Shown here one piece after another: positions 45,947 through 54,618 of a stretch of DNA of 64,000 nucleotides (position 1 is its first letter; the number at the start of each line of letters is the position of its first letter). Source of the DNA: Dyadobacter sp. (GTDB lineage: Bacteria; Bacteroidota; Bacteroidia; Cytophagales; Spirosomataceae); contig NZ_JAGIAS010000003.1 in the NCBI RefSeq assembly GCF_017744695.1, positions 558,001 to 622,000 on the forward strand. Reading direction: 5' to 3'. A model generated the notes under the pieces. That model did no database searches and was not told the origin of the DNA. It saw only the letters and a list, made by a program, of their open reading frames with translations. The position numbers were made by a program, and so were the translations under genes.

Positions 45947-46543
45947 ATGTTGTCACGACCTATTTTTGTATATACCGAATTGAGCCCCAACCCCAACTCG
46001 ATGAAGTTCGTCCTGAATTTCGAGCTGGTACCCGACGGCCTTTCGTTTGATTACCCTTCACTGGAAGCTGCGTTGGAAGAGGGCAAGTCGTCACCCCTCG
46101 CGGCCGACCTCTTCCAGTTCCCGCACGTGAAACGCGTGTTCATCGCAAGCAACTTCATTACCATTACCAAAGGCGACGATATTGCCTGGGAAGAGGTGCT
46201 GCGCGACACGAAGCAATTCATCAAGATTTATTTCGAAGAAAACCACCCGGTATTCGAGCAAAAAACGATCGATAGCAATACGCTGATCGTCGATGCGAGG
46301 GATTCCGATACGGTACAGAAAATCAAAGCCGCATTGGATCAATATGTACGTCCTGCCGTTGAATCGGACGGAGGCGCGATCAACTTCCATTCGTTCGACG
46401 AAGGTTCGGGCGTGGTGAAGGTACTTTTGCAAGGTTCTTGCAGCGGCTGCCCGTCGTCGACACTCACGCTGAAAGCCGGTATCGAAAACTTGCTCACCCG
46501 CATGGTGCCTGATGTGAAAGAAGTAGTAGCCGAAGGCGTTTAA
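45947..46543 (+). CDS. Nfu-type iron-sulfur cluster scaffold/carrier protein
   Basis: 198 aa. The N-terminal Nfu_N domain (VYTELSPNPNSMKFVLNFEL, about 1-90) is followed by a NifU-like C-terminal domain with GSCSGCPSS, whose CxxC binds a 4Fe-4S cluster between two subunits. It delivers clusters to apo-enzymes. The ATG at 45947 is used because the longer frame from 45896 adds 17 residues not seen in the family. It stands alone between rpmA and the next pair, with its own terminator. Confidence 0.9.
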   Translation: MLSRPIFVYTELSPNPNSMKFVLNFELVPDGLSFDYPSLEAALEEGKSSPLAADLFQFPHVKRVFIASNFITITKGDDIAWEEVLRDTKQFIKIYFEENHPVFEQKTIDSNTLIVDARDSDTVQKIKAALDQYVRPAVESDGGAINFHSFDEGSGVVKVLLQGSCSGCPSSTLTLKAGIENLLTRMVPDVKEVVAEGV

Positions 46544-46564
46544 TGCCTCATACATATACATTGA

Positions 46565-46597
46565 AAACCCTGCCGCACCCCGGCAGGGTTTCTTTTT
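46565..46597 (+). terminator. Intrinsic terminator after the Nfu gene
   Basis: AAACCCTGCCG (46565-46575) pairs perfectly with CGGCAGGGTTT (46581-46591), followed by CTTTTT. Confidence 0.88.
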
Positions 46598-46623
46598 ATG
46601 ATGTGTTTTGTTAGTTTCGGCGC

Positions 46624-47736
46624 ATGAAGCCACCGCTCGAAAAGTTTATCGACCGCATTGAAGCATTACAATCGACCGGTAATGCATTGTTTCCCAAAGG
46701 CATTTTCCCGGCGCAGCGGTCCAACTCCATGCTCGGCTATCGGCGACCCGATACGACGATGTTCTTCTCGGCGATCACGGCATTCACGCTTCAATCCATT
46801 CGAAAATATTGCAGTCCCGAAAGTCAGGCGCAAATCGACGCTATCCGCAGCCGGGTAACTGCCAACTATCCCGATTTCCAGAATAAAGACGGCCTGAAAA
46901 CCTATAATTTCTGGAAAACCAAACCTTCACGCCACTTCCCGAATGGCCGTTGGTTTCACCGTTTCGAGCATTTCCGCATTCCCGACGACATCGACGACAC
47001 TGCATTTGCCTATCTGACCACCTCTCCTTCGGAAGAGGAGTTGTTTTGGTTAAAGGAAAAACTGGCACTCCACGCGAATGGCACCAAGCTCTGGATCAGG
47101 AATACCTATCCCGAGTACAAGCAGTTAAGAGCCTATTCCACGTGGTTTGGCAAGAATATGTATGTGGAGTTCGATATGAGCGTGCTAAGCAATATGCTAT
47201 ACTGCATTTTGCATTACAAATTACCCCTGAATGCACATGACGAAGCGAGTTTTGAATACATCCGTTCGGTGATTGAAACCCGGCGGTACATCGATGCGCC
47301 GTTCCGTTGCGCGCACCAGTACCCACGCACACCGCTGATCATCTACCATGTTTCGCGACTGATGGCCGCATTCAAACCAGCCGCATTATTACCGGTTTGG
47401 GCACAACTGGCCAACGATGCCGAAAACCTTTTGAAAAACACCCGTAACCCTATGGATCGCGTCCTGCTTGCCACATCGCTCATGCGGCTTGGCCGCGCTA
47501 CGGAACGCATTCCGGTGGAGGATTTTTCAGCAAAAGATTTCAAGGGCTTTTACTTTTTCATAGCCGGCCTTCTGACGGCTTACGAGAACCCTGTGCTTTA
47601 CAGGCTGTCGGTTAACCCGCTTGTGCACATGCATTGGACGTGCGAGGCTCATTGCTGGGCACTCCTCGCAGAATACGAGGCACTTTGGAACCAGCAGCGA
47701 CCTCATGCCGCTTTACCATTATCCAATCCCAGATAG
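46624..47736 (+). CDS. Protein of unknown function with a DIDDTA motif (alpha-toroid-like)
   Basis: 370 aa, soluble, helical, no signal peptide. I cannot assign a family. Residues near 119-125 read PDDIDDTAFAYL, which fits DxDDTA, the acid motif of class II terpene cyclases and of some other alpha/alpha-toroid proteins. A second acidic segment FDMSVLSNMLYCILHY follows ~65 residues later. The QW repeats of squalene-hopene cyclases are not visible and the protein is about half their length. Its stop is 4 bp before the start of a flavin/2Fe-2S reductase, so they are probably co-translated. Cyclase activity is a hypothesis only. Confidence 0.6.
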   Translation: MKPPLEKFIDRIEALQSTGNALFPKGIFPAQRSNSMLGYRRPDTTMFFSAITAFTLQSIRKYCSPESQAQIDAIRSRVTANYPDFQNKDGLKTYNFWKTKPSRHFPNGRWFHRFEHFRIPDDIDDTAFAYLTTSPSEEELFWLKEKLALHANGTKLWIRNTYPEYKQLRAYSTWFGKNMYVEFDMSVLSNMLYCILHYKLPLNAHDEASFEYIRSVIETRRYIDAPFRCAHQYPRTPLIIYHVSRLMAAFKPAALLPVWAQLANDAENLLKNTRNPMDRVLLATSLMRLGRATERIPVEDFSAKDFKGFYFFIAGLLTAYENPVLYRLSVNPLVHMHWTCEAHCWALLAEYEALWNQQRPHAALPLSNPR

Positions 47737-47740
47737 GCAA

Positions 47741-48793
47741 ATGGCAGATCATACCATATCATTAAAGCTCCGCGAAATTATCCGCGAAACCGACGACGCC
47801 AAAACTTTCATTTTTGAAACGCTCGACGGCAGTACGTTGAACTACAAGGCCGGCCAGTTTCTCACCTTTCTCATCGATATACACGGCCACGAAGTGCGGC
47901 GCTCCTATTCGATGAGTTCGGCTCCCGGTGTGGATGCATTTCCCGCCATAACCGTCAAAAGAGTCCCTAATGGCGAAATTTCCCGCTTCTGGATCGACAC
48001 GGTGCAAACGGGGGATACATTCAGCGTATTGGCCCCCTCTGGCAGGTTTGTACTGGAAAACGAAGATACGGGTGCACGCGACATTGTACTGATCGGCGCC
48101 GGAAGTGGTATTACCCCGCTTTTCTCTCTTTTAAAACAAACACTTACACAGGATACCGAAAGCCAGGTAACGCTGATTTACGCGAGCAGAAACATACGCA
48201 ACACGCTTTTCTGGAACGACATTATCGAATGGCAGGCACGCTTTCCCGAACGACTGCGTGTAGTCCACATCCACAGCCAGCCCACGGAGGAATGGACCGG
48301 CATTCAGGGCCGCATTAACAACACCCGGCTGGAACAACTGGTGAGTAAATCGATCCGTTTCAACCGTGAAGATGCCCGCTTCTTTATCTGCGGGCCGTTT
48401 GAACTGATGCGTTCCGCGGGCATTACCCTACATTTTATGGGCTTCCGGGGCGAGCAGATCCGCAAGGAGAACTTTGTAATACCATCCCCGCCCCCGCCGC
48501 CACCTGTTTCTTACCCGCATCGCATCATGCTCGATTTCCGCGGCTTGACATACGACCTGCTCGTTCCGGCGCATTCCACCGTGTTGGATGCCGCATTGGC
48601 CGAAGGAATACAGCTCCCATACAGCTGTAAAGGCGGGCGTTGCTCCTCTTGCGCGGCCGTATGCACGAGTGGTAAGGTACATATGAGCGTGAACGAGGTA
48701 CTCACCGATCGCGACCTCGCAGAAGGCTGGATATTAACCTGTTCCTCGTATGTCGACAGCGACGACGTAGCGATCGAATTCAGGCAGGAATAA
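47741..48793 (+). CDS. Ferredoxin-NAD(P)H reductase fused to 2Fe-2S ferredoxin (PaaE-like)
   Basis: 350 aa. The FAD-binding domain (about 1-105) has RRSYSMSSAP. The NAD(P)H domain (about 106-230) has LIGAGSGITPLFSLL and FICGPFELM. A proline linker of eight residues is followed by a plant-type ferredoxin (about 260-350) with CKGGRCSSCAAVC and a later Cys in LTCSSY. It passes electrons from NAD(P)H to an oxygenase or similar partner. PaaE and HmpX are the closest named relatives I know. The ATG at 47741 is chosen over the open frame from 47621, which lies inside the upstream gene. The partner oxygenase is not in the window. Confidence 0.88.
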   Translation: MADHTISLKLREIIRETDDAKTFIFETLDGSTLNYKAGQFLTFLIDIHGHEVRRSYSMSSAPGVDAFPAITVKRVPNGEISRFWIDTVQTGDTFSVLAPSGRFVLENEDTGARDIVLIGAGSGITPLFSLLKQTLTQDTESQVTLIYASRNIRNTLFWNDIIEWQARFPERLRVVHIHSQPTEEWTGIQGRINNTRLEQLVSKSIRFNREDARFFICGPFELMRSAGITLHFMGFRGEQIRKENFVIPSPPPPPPVSYPHRIMLDFRGLTYDLLVPAHSTVLDAALAEGIQLPYSCKGGRCSSCAAVCTSGKVHMSVNEVLTDRDLAEGWILTCSSYVDSDDVAIEFRQE

Positions 48794-48800
48794 AAACAAA

Positions 48801-48828
48801 GAAGCGTACAGACCGGGCCGTACGCTTC
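48801..48828 (+). terminator. Hairpin after the reductase gene
   Basis: GAAGCGTAC (48801-48809) pairs with GTACGCTTC (48820-48828). The T-run is weak (ATTAGGTTTAGG), so termination may be partial. Confidence 0.6.
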
Positions 48829-48971
48829 ATTAGGTTTAGGATTAGAGGAATTTCAATGAATGAATTCCTGAAAAGGTTAAGTGTTAGGAATATTAAAGAA
48901 TAAAATTTTCTTTCTTATCTTATTTACAAAATTACTTGCCAAATCGGTTTTTCCTAACAAAATTTAAAAAA

Positions 48972-49014
48972 GTGTTCGAGCACGCATTAAAAAACACACA
49001 ATGTGCTCGTGCAC
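48972..49014. promoter_or_regulatory. Two LacI-type operator-like 12-mers in an AT-rich region
   Basis: GTGTTCGAGCAC (48972-48983) and GTGCTCGTGCAC (49003-49014) share 10 of 12 bases. Both are pseudo-palindromes with a central CG step, typical of LacI-family operators. Their starts are 31 bp apart, about three helical turns. They lie ~200 bp before the LacI-type gene, in a 423-bp AT-rich gap (48794-49216) that otherwise holds only the hairpin and the -7 box. Confidence 0.5.
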
Positions 49015-49169
49015 GATGGTTGCTAGAAATAGTATTTTTTAGTGAGATAAAACTAATGGGCAATAGCAGAAATCTCAAATTTATTATAAATAAAATTTGA
49101 AAATTTTTGTTCCATATAGTTGCCTTTCACTAGAAATACACTATTTCACCCATCTTCATAATTACTTGT

Positions 49170-49177
49170 TAGATTTG
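49170..49177 (+). promoter_or_regulatory. Likely -7 box of the LacI-type gene
   Basis: TAGATTTG matches TAnnTTTG. A TTTC at 49144-49147 is the closest -33 candidate (22-bp spacer). The leader would be ~33 nt. Confidence 0.45.
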
Positions 49178-49216
49178 CTGAACGGAACTGAAAAATCCCT
49201 GAATTAAAAGTCGAGT

Positions 49217-50281
49217 GTGAAAAAGAAAATTGTCAGAATCAAAGATATAGCGGAAAGGGCACAAACCTCCAAAGGCACGGTGGACCGCGTTTTGCACAAT
49301 CGCGGCAGAGTAGCCGACGATGTACGTGAGCGAATCCTGGCCATCATTAAAGAGTTGAATTACGAGCCAAACCTGATTGCCCAATCCCTGAAATCGCAGC
49401 GGGCTTTCAACCTGGCGGCCCTTATCCCCGACCCTAACCTCGACTCCTACTGGGAAGCACCGCACAACGGTCTGGAAAAGGCCGAGAAAGAGCTCCGGCA
49501 ATACGGGGTACGCATCACGAAGTTCATATTCAATTCGCATTCCGACACTTCTTTTATCTCCAAGGCCAAGGAAGTGGGCCGCGAGCATCCCGACGGTCTG
49601 CTGATCGCGCCGATATTCTACAAAGAGGCATTGCCATTTTTCAAGGAATGGGCGGAAATGGGCATACCTTACGTGCTTTTTAACACGCAGATCGAACATG
49701 TGAACCCGCTGTGCTACATCGGGCAGGATTCGTACCGGAGTGGGTCCCTGGCGGCGAAAATCCTGCGTTTCGGGCTGCATTCGCCCGGCACCGTGCTCGT
49801 AGCACACGTGAATGAGGACATTTCCAACTCTGCGCATTTGATTACGAAAGAAGAAGGTTTCCGTAATTATTTCAAAAGCGAGCAGCTGGAAGATACATTC
49901 AGGGTGATCAGCAAGGAAATCAACTTCCCGGATGAAGAAGGGCCCGATAAGCAACTCGACGAGCTACGCAAGCAATATCCCGACCTAAGTGCGATATACG
50001 TCACCAATTCAAAAGCATTTGAAGTAGCGGCTTATCTCGAAAAGAATGCATTGAAGGATATCAAATTGATCGGCTATGACCTGATTGGCCGTAACCAGCA
50101 CTATCTCAACAAAGGCATTATCGATTTCCTGATCAACCAGAACCCGCTGGGACAGGGTTACTGGGGTATTCACCAGCTCGCAAACCATTTGATTTTCAAA
50201 AAAGAGATCCCCGCGATCAAATTCCTGCCGCTCGATATTATTACGAAGGAAAACCTGGATTACTACCTCGATCCGCAGTAA
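49217..50281 (+). CDS. LacI-family transcriptional regulator
   Basis: 354 aa, GTG start. N-terminal HTH plus hinge (IKDIAERAQTSKGTVDRVLHNRGRVADDVRERIL and PNLIAQSLKS, about 5-62) is followed by a periplasmic-binding-protein-like sensor domain (LAALIPDPNLDSYWEAPHNGLEKAEKEL to ~345). Such regulators bind a sugar or related ligand and act as dimers or tetramers at operators. No sugar-utilisation genes adjoin it, so its target is not clear. Two operator-like sites upstream suggest autoregulation. Confidence 0.92.
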   Translation: MKKKIVRIKDIAERAQTSKGTVDRVLHNRGRVADDVRERILAIIKELNYEPNLIAQSLKSQRAFNLAALIPDPNLDSYWEAPHNGLEKAEKELRQYGVRITKFIFNSHSDTSFISKAKEVGREHPDGLLIAPIFYKEALPFFKEWAEMGIPYVLFNTQIEHVNPLCYIGQDSYRSGSLAAKILRFGLHSPGTVLVAHVNEDISNSAHLITKEEGFRNYFKSEQLEDTFRVISKEINFPDEEGPDKQLDELRKQYPDLSAIYVTNSKAFEVAAYLEKNALKDIKLIGYDLIGRNQHYLNKGIIDFLINQNPLGQGYWGIHQLANHLIFKKEIPAIKFLPLDIITKENLDYYLDPQ

Positions 50282-50301
50282 TGCGACGACGGTAATGTGG
50301 G

Positions 50302-50669
50302 GTCAGGGTTTGTCAGGTGTAGTCAGGTATTGTCAAGTGTGGTCAAGTGTGGTCAGGAGGAGTCATTTGTGGTCAGGAATTGTACCCACTGTTTGGTGTA
50401 AGAAAATGCAATGCATAACCGTGTAGCGATGAAATTTAGGTAGCAATCGAAATAAATGATGTATTTTGAAAAATGCCGTCAGGCATGTAACAACAATGCG
50501 CTGTTGTTGCATGCCTGACGGCATTTTTAACACAATCCATCGGGTTACGCTTCCTACCAATTTTCCATGCCTGACGGCATTTGGCTCCCGATCAATTTAA
50601 AAATTAAAGGCACTTGACCACCACCTGACTACACTTGACAATACCTGACTACACCTGACAAACCCTGAC
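50302..50669. repeat. Nested inverted-repeat element with GTCAGGTGTA tandem-repeat arms
   Basis: Fills most of the 421-bp gap 50282-50702. A perfect 39-bp inverted repeat (50302-50340 with 50631-50669) continues imperfectly inwards for ~15 bp. The arms are degenerate ~10-bp copies of GTCAGGTGTA. The 290-bp interior holds a 27-bp hairpin and a third related motif. There is no transposase or open frame of note. It could be a miniature mobile element or an extreme member of the tandem-armed hairpin set. Confidence 0.85.
50469..50580. repeat. REP-like ATGCCTGACGGCAT motif, three copies, two forming a 27-bp hairpin
   Basis: ATGCCTGACGGCAT occurs at 50511-50524 and 50567-50580, and reversed at 50473-50486. 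Each copy is itself a small palindrome (ATGCC / GGCAT). Copies 1 and 2 form a hairpin of 27-nt arms (50469-50495, 50502-50528) with one T/G mismatch and a 6-nt loop, flanked by A5/T5. This resembles paired REP elements. Confidence 0.85.
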
Positions 50670-50702
50670 AACTTCTCCTTCAAGTTGCATTACGCATAAA
50701 CG

Positions 50703-53294
50703 TTACAGATCCCCAAACTGGCTATACATCTCTTTCAATTTCGGCTCAGTTTCCTTCGCGCGAATGTCTTTCCGTAGCGCGGTTACGCCTTGAATGTCAG
50801 TCAGCAGCCCCAACGCCTGGAATGCACCGAAACGTACGAAATATGAAGAATTGTCGCGTGCGAGACCTTCGAGAATTGGAATGCTTCTACGCTGGATATC
50901 CTGCTTCGATTTGATGAGGTATTTACCAAAAACTTGCAGGAAATTGTATTTCTCCGTCGGCTTCATTGCGTTCATTTTGGTAAGGAACCACTCGAAGCGC
51001 TCGGGCTGGGCGAGGCCGGCATAGTAGTTACCTACCGACGTAATGATTGCGTCATTAGGTGAATTTTCGAATTGCGCTGCCACTTCCGCCGCGTCGTTGG
51101 GCTGACTCATGAGGTATTTCTCAATGGCCACCGATGCTACGAGGTAAGAGCTGTCGGTCAATGCCGCTTTAAAAATCGGATCACTGTTATTGTCGCCGAA
51201 TGAAGCCAGCGTAATGATCGCCTCCGAACGTACCTGCGGGTGCGGATCTTTTTGCGCGCGGTTCTGGATCACTTTTTCAATGTCCGCAAAACCCTCTCCT
51301 GCATATTCAGCGAAGTTACTGATCGCCATTTGGCGCAATTTCCAGAACGGATCATCCATAGCCTTCACCAGAATTTTACGTGCCGTAGTATCTGCCAAAG
51401 CACCTTCGAGCGACGACAATGCTTCATACTTATGCAGGAAACGGTCGGAATTCACATACTGGAACTCCATTTCAGGCCTATTCTTGTCATGCTCGACAAC
51501 CGCCAGCAGGTTCGCATCGGCATCGAATACCACCAGGTCGGGCTTTTTCGCAGCAGGGAATTCCAGCGTCTGGTTCACTTTATCCACCACGACATCGTAG
51601 CGGCTCTTTTTGCCGGAAACCCACACATCCACTTTCGTCGGCAGCCGGTAAACCGTTGTAGCCAGCGTGTCCTGCGTTTGTTTTACTTTCAAAACCACCT
51701 TCGACTGCGCCGGCACAAATTGCTGATCGATCTTCAACACGGGATGTCCGGGGCGGTGGAACCACTGGTCAAAAAACCAGTTCAGGTCCTGACCCGTCAC
51801 TTTTTCGAAAGAAATACGCAATTCGTCAATTTCAGCTGTGCCAAACGCATGCGATTTGAGATACAGCTGCAATGCCGCAAAGAATGCGTCATCTCCTACC
51901 AACGACCGGAGCATATGCAAAATACGGCCTCCTTTGGCATAGGAGTGCGCATCGAACATATTTTCACGATCCTTATAAAAGTAGCGGATCATCGGTACCT
52001 GCTTGTTTTCCGATTCTGCCAGATATTCCTTCGTTTCCTGCAAATTACCCCAATCCGCCTCGAAGCGGCCATCGTTATATTCGCTCCAAAGATATTCGGC
52101 ATAGTTGGCGAAGGATTCGTTCAAGGGTAATTGCCCCCATTCTTCAGCAGTTACATAATCGCCGAACCAGTGATGCGCCAGTTCATGAGCGATCACCGCA
52201 TCAGAATTGCCGTCTACCAGCGAGCGGGCATCATTTTGCACACCTTCCTCATGCACTGTCGCGGTGGTATTCTCCATAGCACCTGCCACGAAATCACGCA
52301 CGGCAATCTGCGCGTACTTCTCCCACGGATACTCCACACCGAAGATATTGGTAAAGAAACCCATCATTTCGGGTGTCCGGCCGAAGATCGCATGCGCATC
52401 GGCCCCGTATTTCGGTTCCACATAGTAGCTCAGTTCGAGTCCGTTCGGCATCATGTCCTTAGCCACGGCAAAATCGCCTACTGCGATCATGGCAAGGTAA
52501 GGGGCGTGGGGTCGTGTCTGTTTCCAGTGATCTGTGCGAAGGCCCTTTTTACCCTCCTCCTGCCCCACGAGCAAGCCATTTGAAAGGGTTTTGTAGGTAC
52601 TGTCGACAGTAATGTAAATATCCTGGGTAAACTTCTGATTCGGCGCGTCGATGGTTGGGAACCAGCAGGAACTACCCTCAGTCTCCCCTTGCGTCCACAC
52701 CTGCCGGGGCTTACCTTCGTCGAGGCCGTCGGCATTGATAAAATATAATCCCTTATCGGAAGCGCTGTCGTCTTCCTTTCCTCTTGGCACGTCGTTTGGT
52801 TTCGCTATGTAATCGATTTTTACAAAAAGCGTGTCCTTACGGGTGTATTCCTGGCCGAGTTTAATGATGATCTTGCGCTTGTCGTAGGTAAATTCGAGCT
52901 TCTTTTTAACTTTTCCTGCAATTTCCTCACCGGTCAGGTCCCCATATTCGCCAGTGGCATCCAGCATTGAAATACCTTTTATTTCAAACCCTTTTGCATC
53001 CAGTTCGAGCGTATTCTGCGGATAAAAATGCGGTTTGAACTTCAATATTGCCGATGCCGGCACCTGCTGTTTCACCCAATCCAGCTGTATATCCAGCCTC
53101 GTGTATAAAATATCGCTTTTGCGGGCTCTTTCGGGCCGGTAAGGCCCCTGCTTGGTTACCGTGCCCGGATTTCTTCGGTAGAGTGTGTCAGCATCGACGC
53201 CAGCCGATGCCGGAGCGCTGAATGAAAGAGAAAGTATGCCAAAAACTGTAAAGATCAATCGGTTCAAAGAAGGCCTTTTAATATCACCGGTCAT
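50703..53294 (-). CDS. M1-family aminopeptidase with HEAT-repeat C-terminus
   Basis: 863 aa from the ATG at 53294 (MTGDIKRPSLNRLIFTVF, followed by a signal peptide ending APASAG); an upstream ATG at 53330 would add 12 residues. Catalytic domain: GAMEN at ~338-342, zinc motif HELAHH with His370/Glu371/His374, and distal Glu393 (NESFAN). It removes N-terminal amino acids from peptides, here in the periplasm. The last ~250 residues are HEAT-like repeats (DPHPQVRSEAIITLASFGD), common in Bacteroidota members. It stands alone, bounded by the nested repeat element. Confidence 0.92.
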   Translation of the reverse strand: MTGDIKRPSLNRLIFTVFGILSLSFSAPASAGVDADTLYRRNPGTVTKQGPYRPERARKSDILYTRLDIQLDWVKQQVPASAILKFKPHFYPQNTLELDAKGFEIKGISMLDATGEYGDLTGEEIAGKVKKKLEFTYDKRKIIIKLGQEYTRKDTLFVKIDYIAKPNDVPRGKEDDSASDKGLYFINADGLDEGKPRQVWTQGETEGSSCWFPTIDAPNQKFTQDIYITVDSTYKTLSNGLLVGQEEGKKGLRTDHWKQTRPHAPYLAMIAVGDFAVAKDMMPNGLELSYYVEPKYGADAHAIFGRTPEMMGFFTNIFGVEYPWEKYAQIAVRDFVAGAMENTTATVHEEGVQNDARSLVDGNSDAVIAHELAHHWFGDYVTAEEWGQLPLNESFANYAEYLWSEYNDGRFEADWGNLQETKEYLAESENKQVPMIRYFYKDRENMFDAHSYAKGGRILHMLRSLVGDDAFFAALQLYLKSHAFGTAEIDELRISFEKVTGQDLNWFFDQWFHRPGHPVLKIDQQFVPAQSKVVLKVKQTQDTLATTVYRLPTKVDVWVSGKKSRYDVVVDKVNQTLEFPAAKKPDLVVFDADANLLAVVEHDKNRPEMEFQYVNSDRFLHKYEALSSLEGALADTTARKILVKAMDDPFWKLRQMAISNFAEYAGEGFADIEKVIQNRAQKDPHPQVRSEAIITLASFGDNNSDPIFKAALTDSSYLVASVAIEKYLMSQPNDAAEVAAQFENSPNDAIITSVGNYYAGLAQPERFEWFLTKMNAMKPTEKYNFLQVFGKYLIKSKQDIQRRSIPILEGLARDNSSYFVRFGAFQALGLLTDIQGVTALRKDIRAKETEPKLKEMYSQFGDL

Positions 53295-53375
53295 ATCCGC
53301 TTTCTGATTGATTGCTAGGAAGTAAGTCAATGTAAATAAGTTAATAAACGATTTTCTGGTGTCTTCGGGCCATTG

Positions 53376-54602
53376 CTACACCCGCAGCAACGCGCCCGCC
53401 TCTGCGGCCCTTCTGGCCGGGATGTACGAAACAACCATAGTTATCATAACGACAATTACGCCCGTGTAGAGTATGTCTTCCCAAATTAATTTAACGGGAT
53501 AAGCATCCACCAGCGAGGTGGTCATACCCATCGAAACAAAGCCGTACCGCGTTTGCAGCCAGCAAATCACAATGCCGCCCAAAAGCCCCACAATGGCACC
53601 CGAAAATGCCACAATAGCGCCTTCGGCCAAAAAGATCCTGCGGACCAGCGACTGCGTTGCCCCCATGGCAAAAAGCATCGAAACATCCTTCTTCTTCTCA
53701 ATCGCTAACATACTGAGCGAGAAAAAGATATTGATTGCAGCTACTAAAATAATCAGCGAAAGGGTCACTGCCACAAAAAGCTTTTCCATTTTTATCGCCC
53801 GGAGCAGGTCCGCATTCAGCGAATCCCGGTCTTTCACTACAAAAGCCTTGCCCAGCTTCGCAGCGATTACCTCGCTTACGTCCTTCTCGGTATAGCCAGG
53901 CTCAATGTAAACTTCCAGGGCAGAAAGCTCTCCATTGTAGCCCATCAGGCTTTCTACCTGCTTCAATGGCGCAATGATGTAGTCGTCGTAGCGTGACTCG
54001 ATGGAAAACACACCACCCGGACGAAGGTCCAGTTGATTGAATGCCTCCGGGGACGTCAGGTTGAGCGTCTTCGTACCCGTACGCGGGTACAGGAGCTCGA
54101 GCGGCGTAAATATGTCTTCCAGAGAGATGGATAGTGCATTCCGGATACCTTCCGCAATGATCGCGTAAGGCGTGCCATTGTTTCCCACGAGCTTCACCGA
54201 ACCCTCGACTATCGCGGTATCGAGTTGTTTCTGTTGTTCGAATGTACTGTCGACACCTTTCAGCCGGATAATGGTTTGCTGGCTTCCGTATCGGGCCAAC
54301 GCATTATCTTCAATCACCTTAGTGACCAATTTCACTCCCTTAACCGCTTTCAGTTCACTCGTGAGCGCCGGCGTCATTTTGAACCGCTTGCCTTCCGCGG
54401 GTACGATACGCACATCCGAATCGAACGTCTTGAAAATTTTGCGATTAAGGTCCTCCATGCCATTGAACACGGATAATACCACCACCATAGCCATCGTCCC
54501 GACCGCCACGCCTGCCATGGCAATGCGTGCGATCAGACTGATAAAACTCCTTTTGTTACGCGAAAAAAAGTAGCGAACGGCAATCCGATAGGAAATGTCC
54601 AT
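53376..54602 (-). CDS. LolC/LolE-like FtsX permease (lipoprotein-releasing type)
   Basis: 408 aa, four helices: ISLIARIAMAGVAVGTMAMVVVLSVFNGM near the N-terminus, a large periplasmic domain (~50-270), then three helices with the cytoplasmic motif KKKDVSMLFAMGATQSLVRRIFL. This single-bundle form matches LolC/LolE, which with the LolD ATPase extract lipoproteins for the outer membrane. It is distinct from the duplicated 800-aa permeases at 18-31 kb. It starts 16 bp after rbfA ends, the same gene pair seen in many Bacteroidota. Confidence 0.9.
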   Translation of the reverse strand: MDISYRIAVRYFFSRNKRSFISLIARIAMAGVAVGTMAMVVVLSVFNGMEDLNRKIFKTFDSDVRIVPAEGKRFKMTPALTSELKAVKGVKLVTKVIEDNALARYGSQQTIIRLKGVDSTFEQQKQLDTAIVEGSVKLVGNNGTPYAIIAEGIRNALSISLEDIFTPLELLYPRTGTKTLNLTSPEAFNQLDLRPGGVFSIESRYDDYIIAPLKQVESLMGYNGELSALEVYIEPGYTEKDVSEVIAAKLGKAFVVKDRDSLNADLLRAIKMEKLFVAVTLSLIILVAAINIFFSLSMLAIEKKKDVSMLFAMGATQSLVRRIFLAEGAIVAFSGAIVGLLGGIVICWLQTRYGFVSMGMTTSLVDAYPVKLIWEDILYTGVIVVMITMVVSYIPARRAAEAGALLRV

Positions 54603-54618
54603 GGGCTCGAACTTGAAA

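Noticed and set aside
46624..47736. Calling the DIDDTA protein a terpene cyclase
   Set aside because: Only the short acid motif matches. Length and the missing QW repeats do not support a firm assignment, so it is reported as unknown with a hypothesis.
50302..50380. Regular ~10-bp repeats that look like a CRISPR array
   Set aside because: Units are too short, there are no uniform spacers, the repeats are mirrored in the opposite arm, and no cas genes are present.
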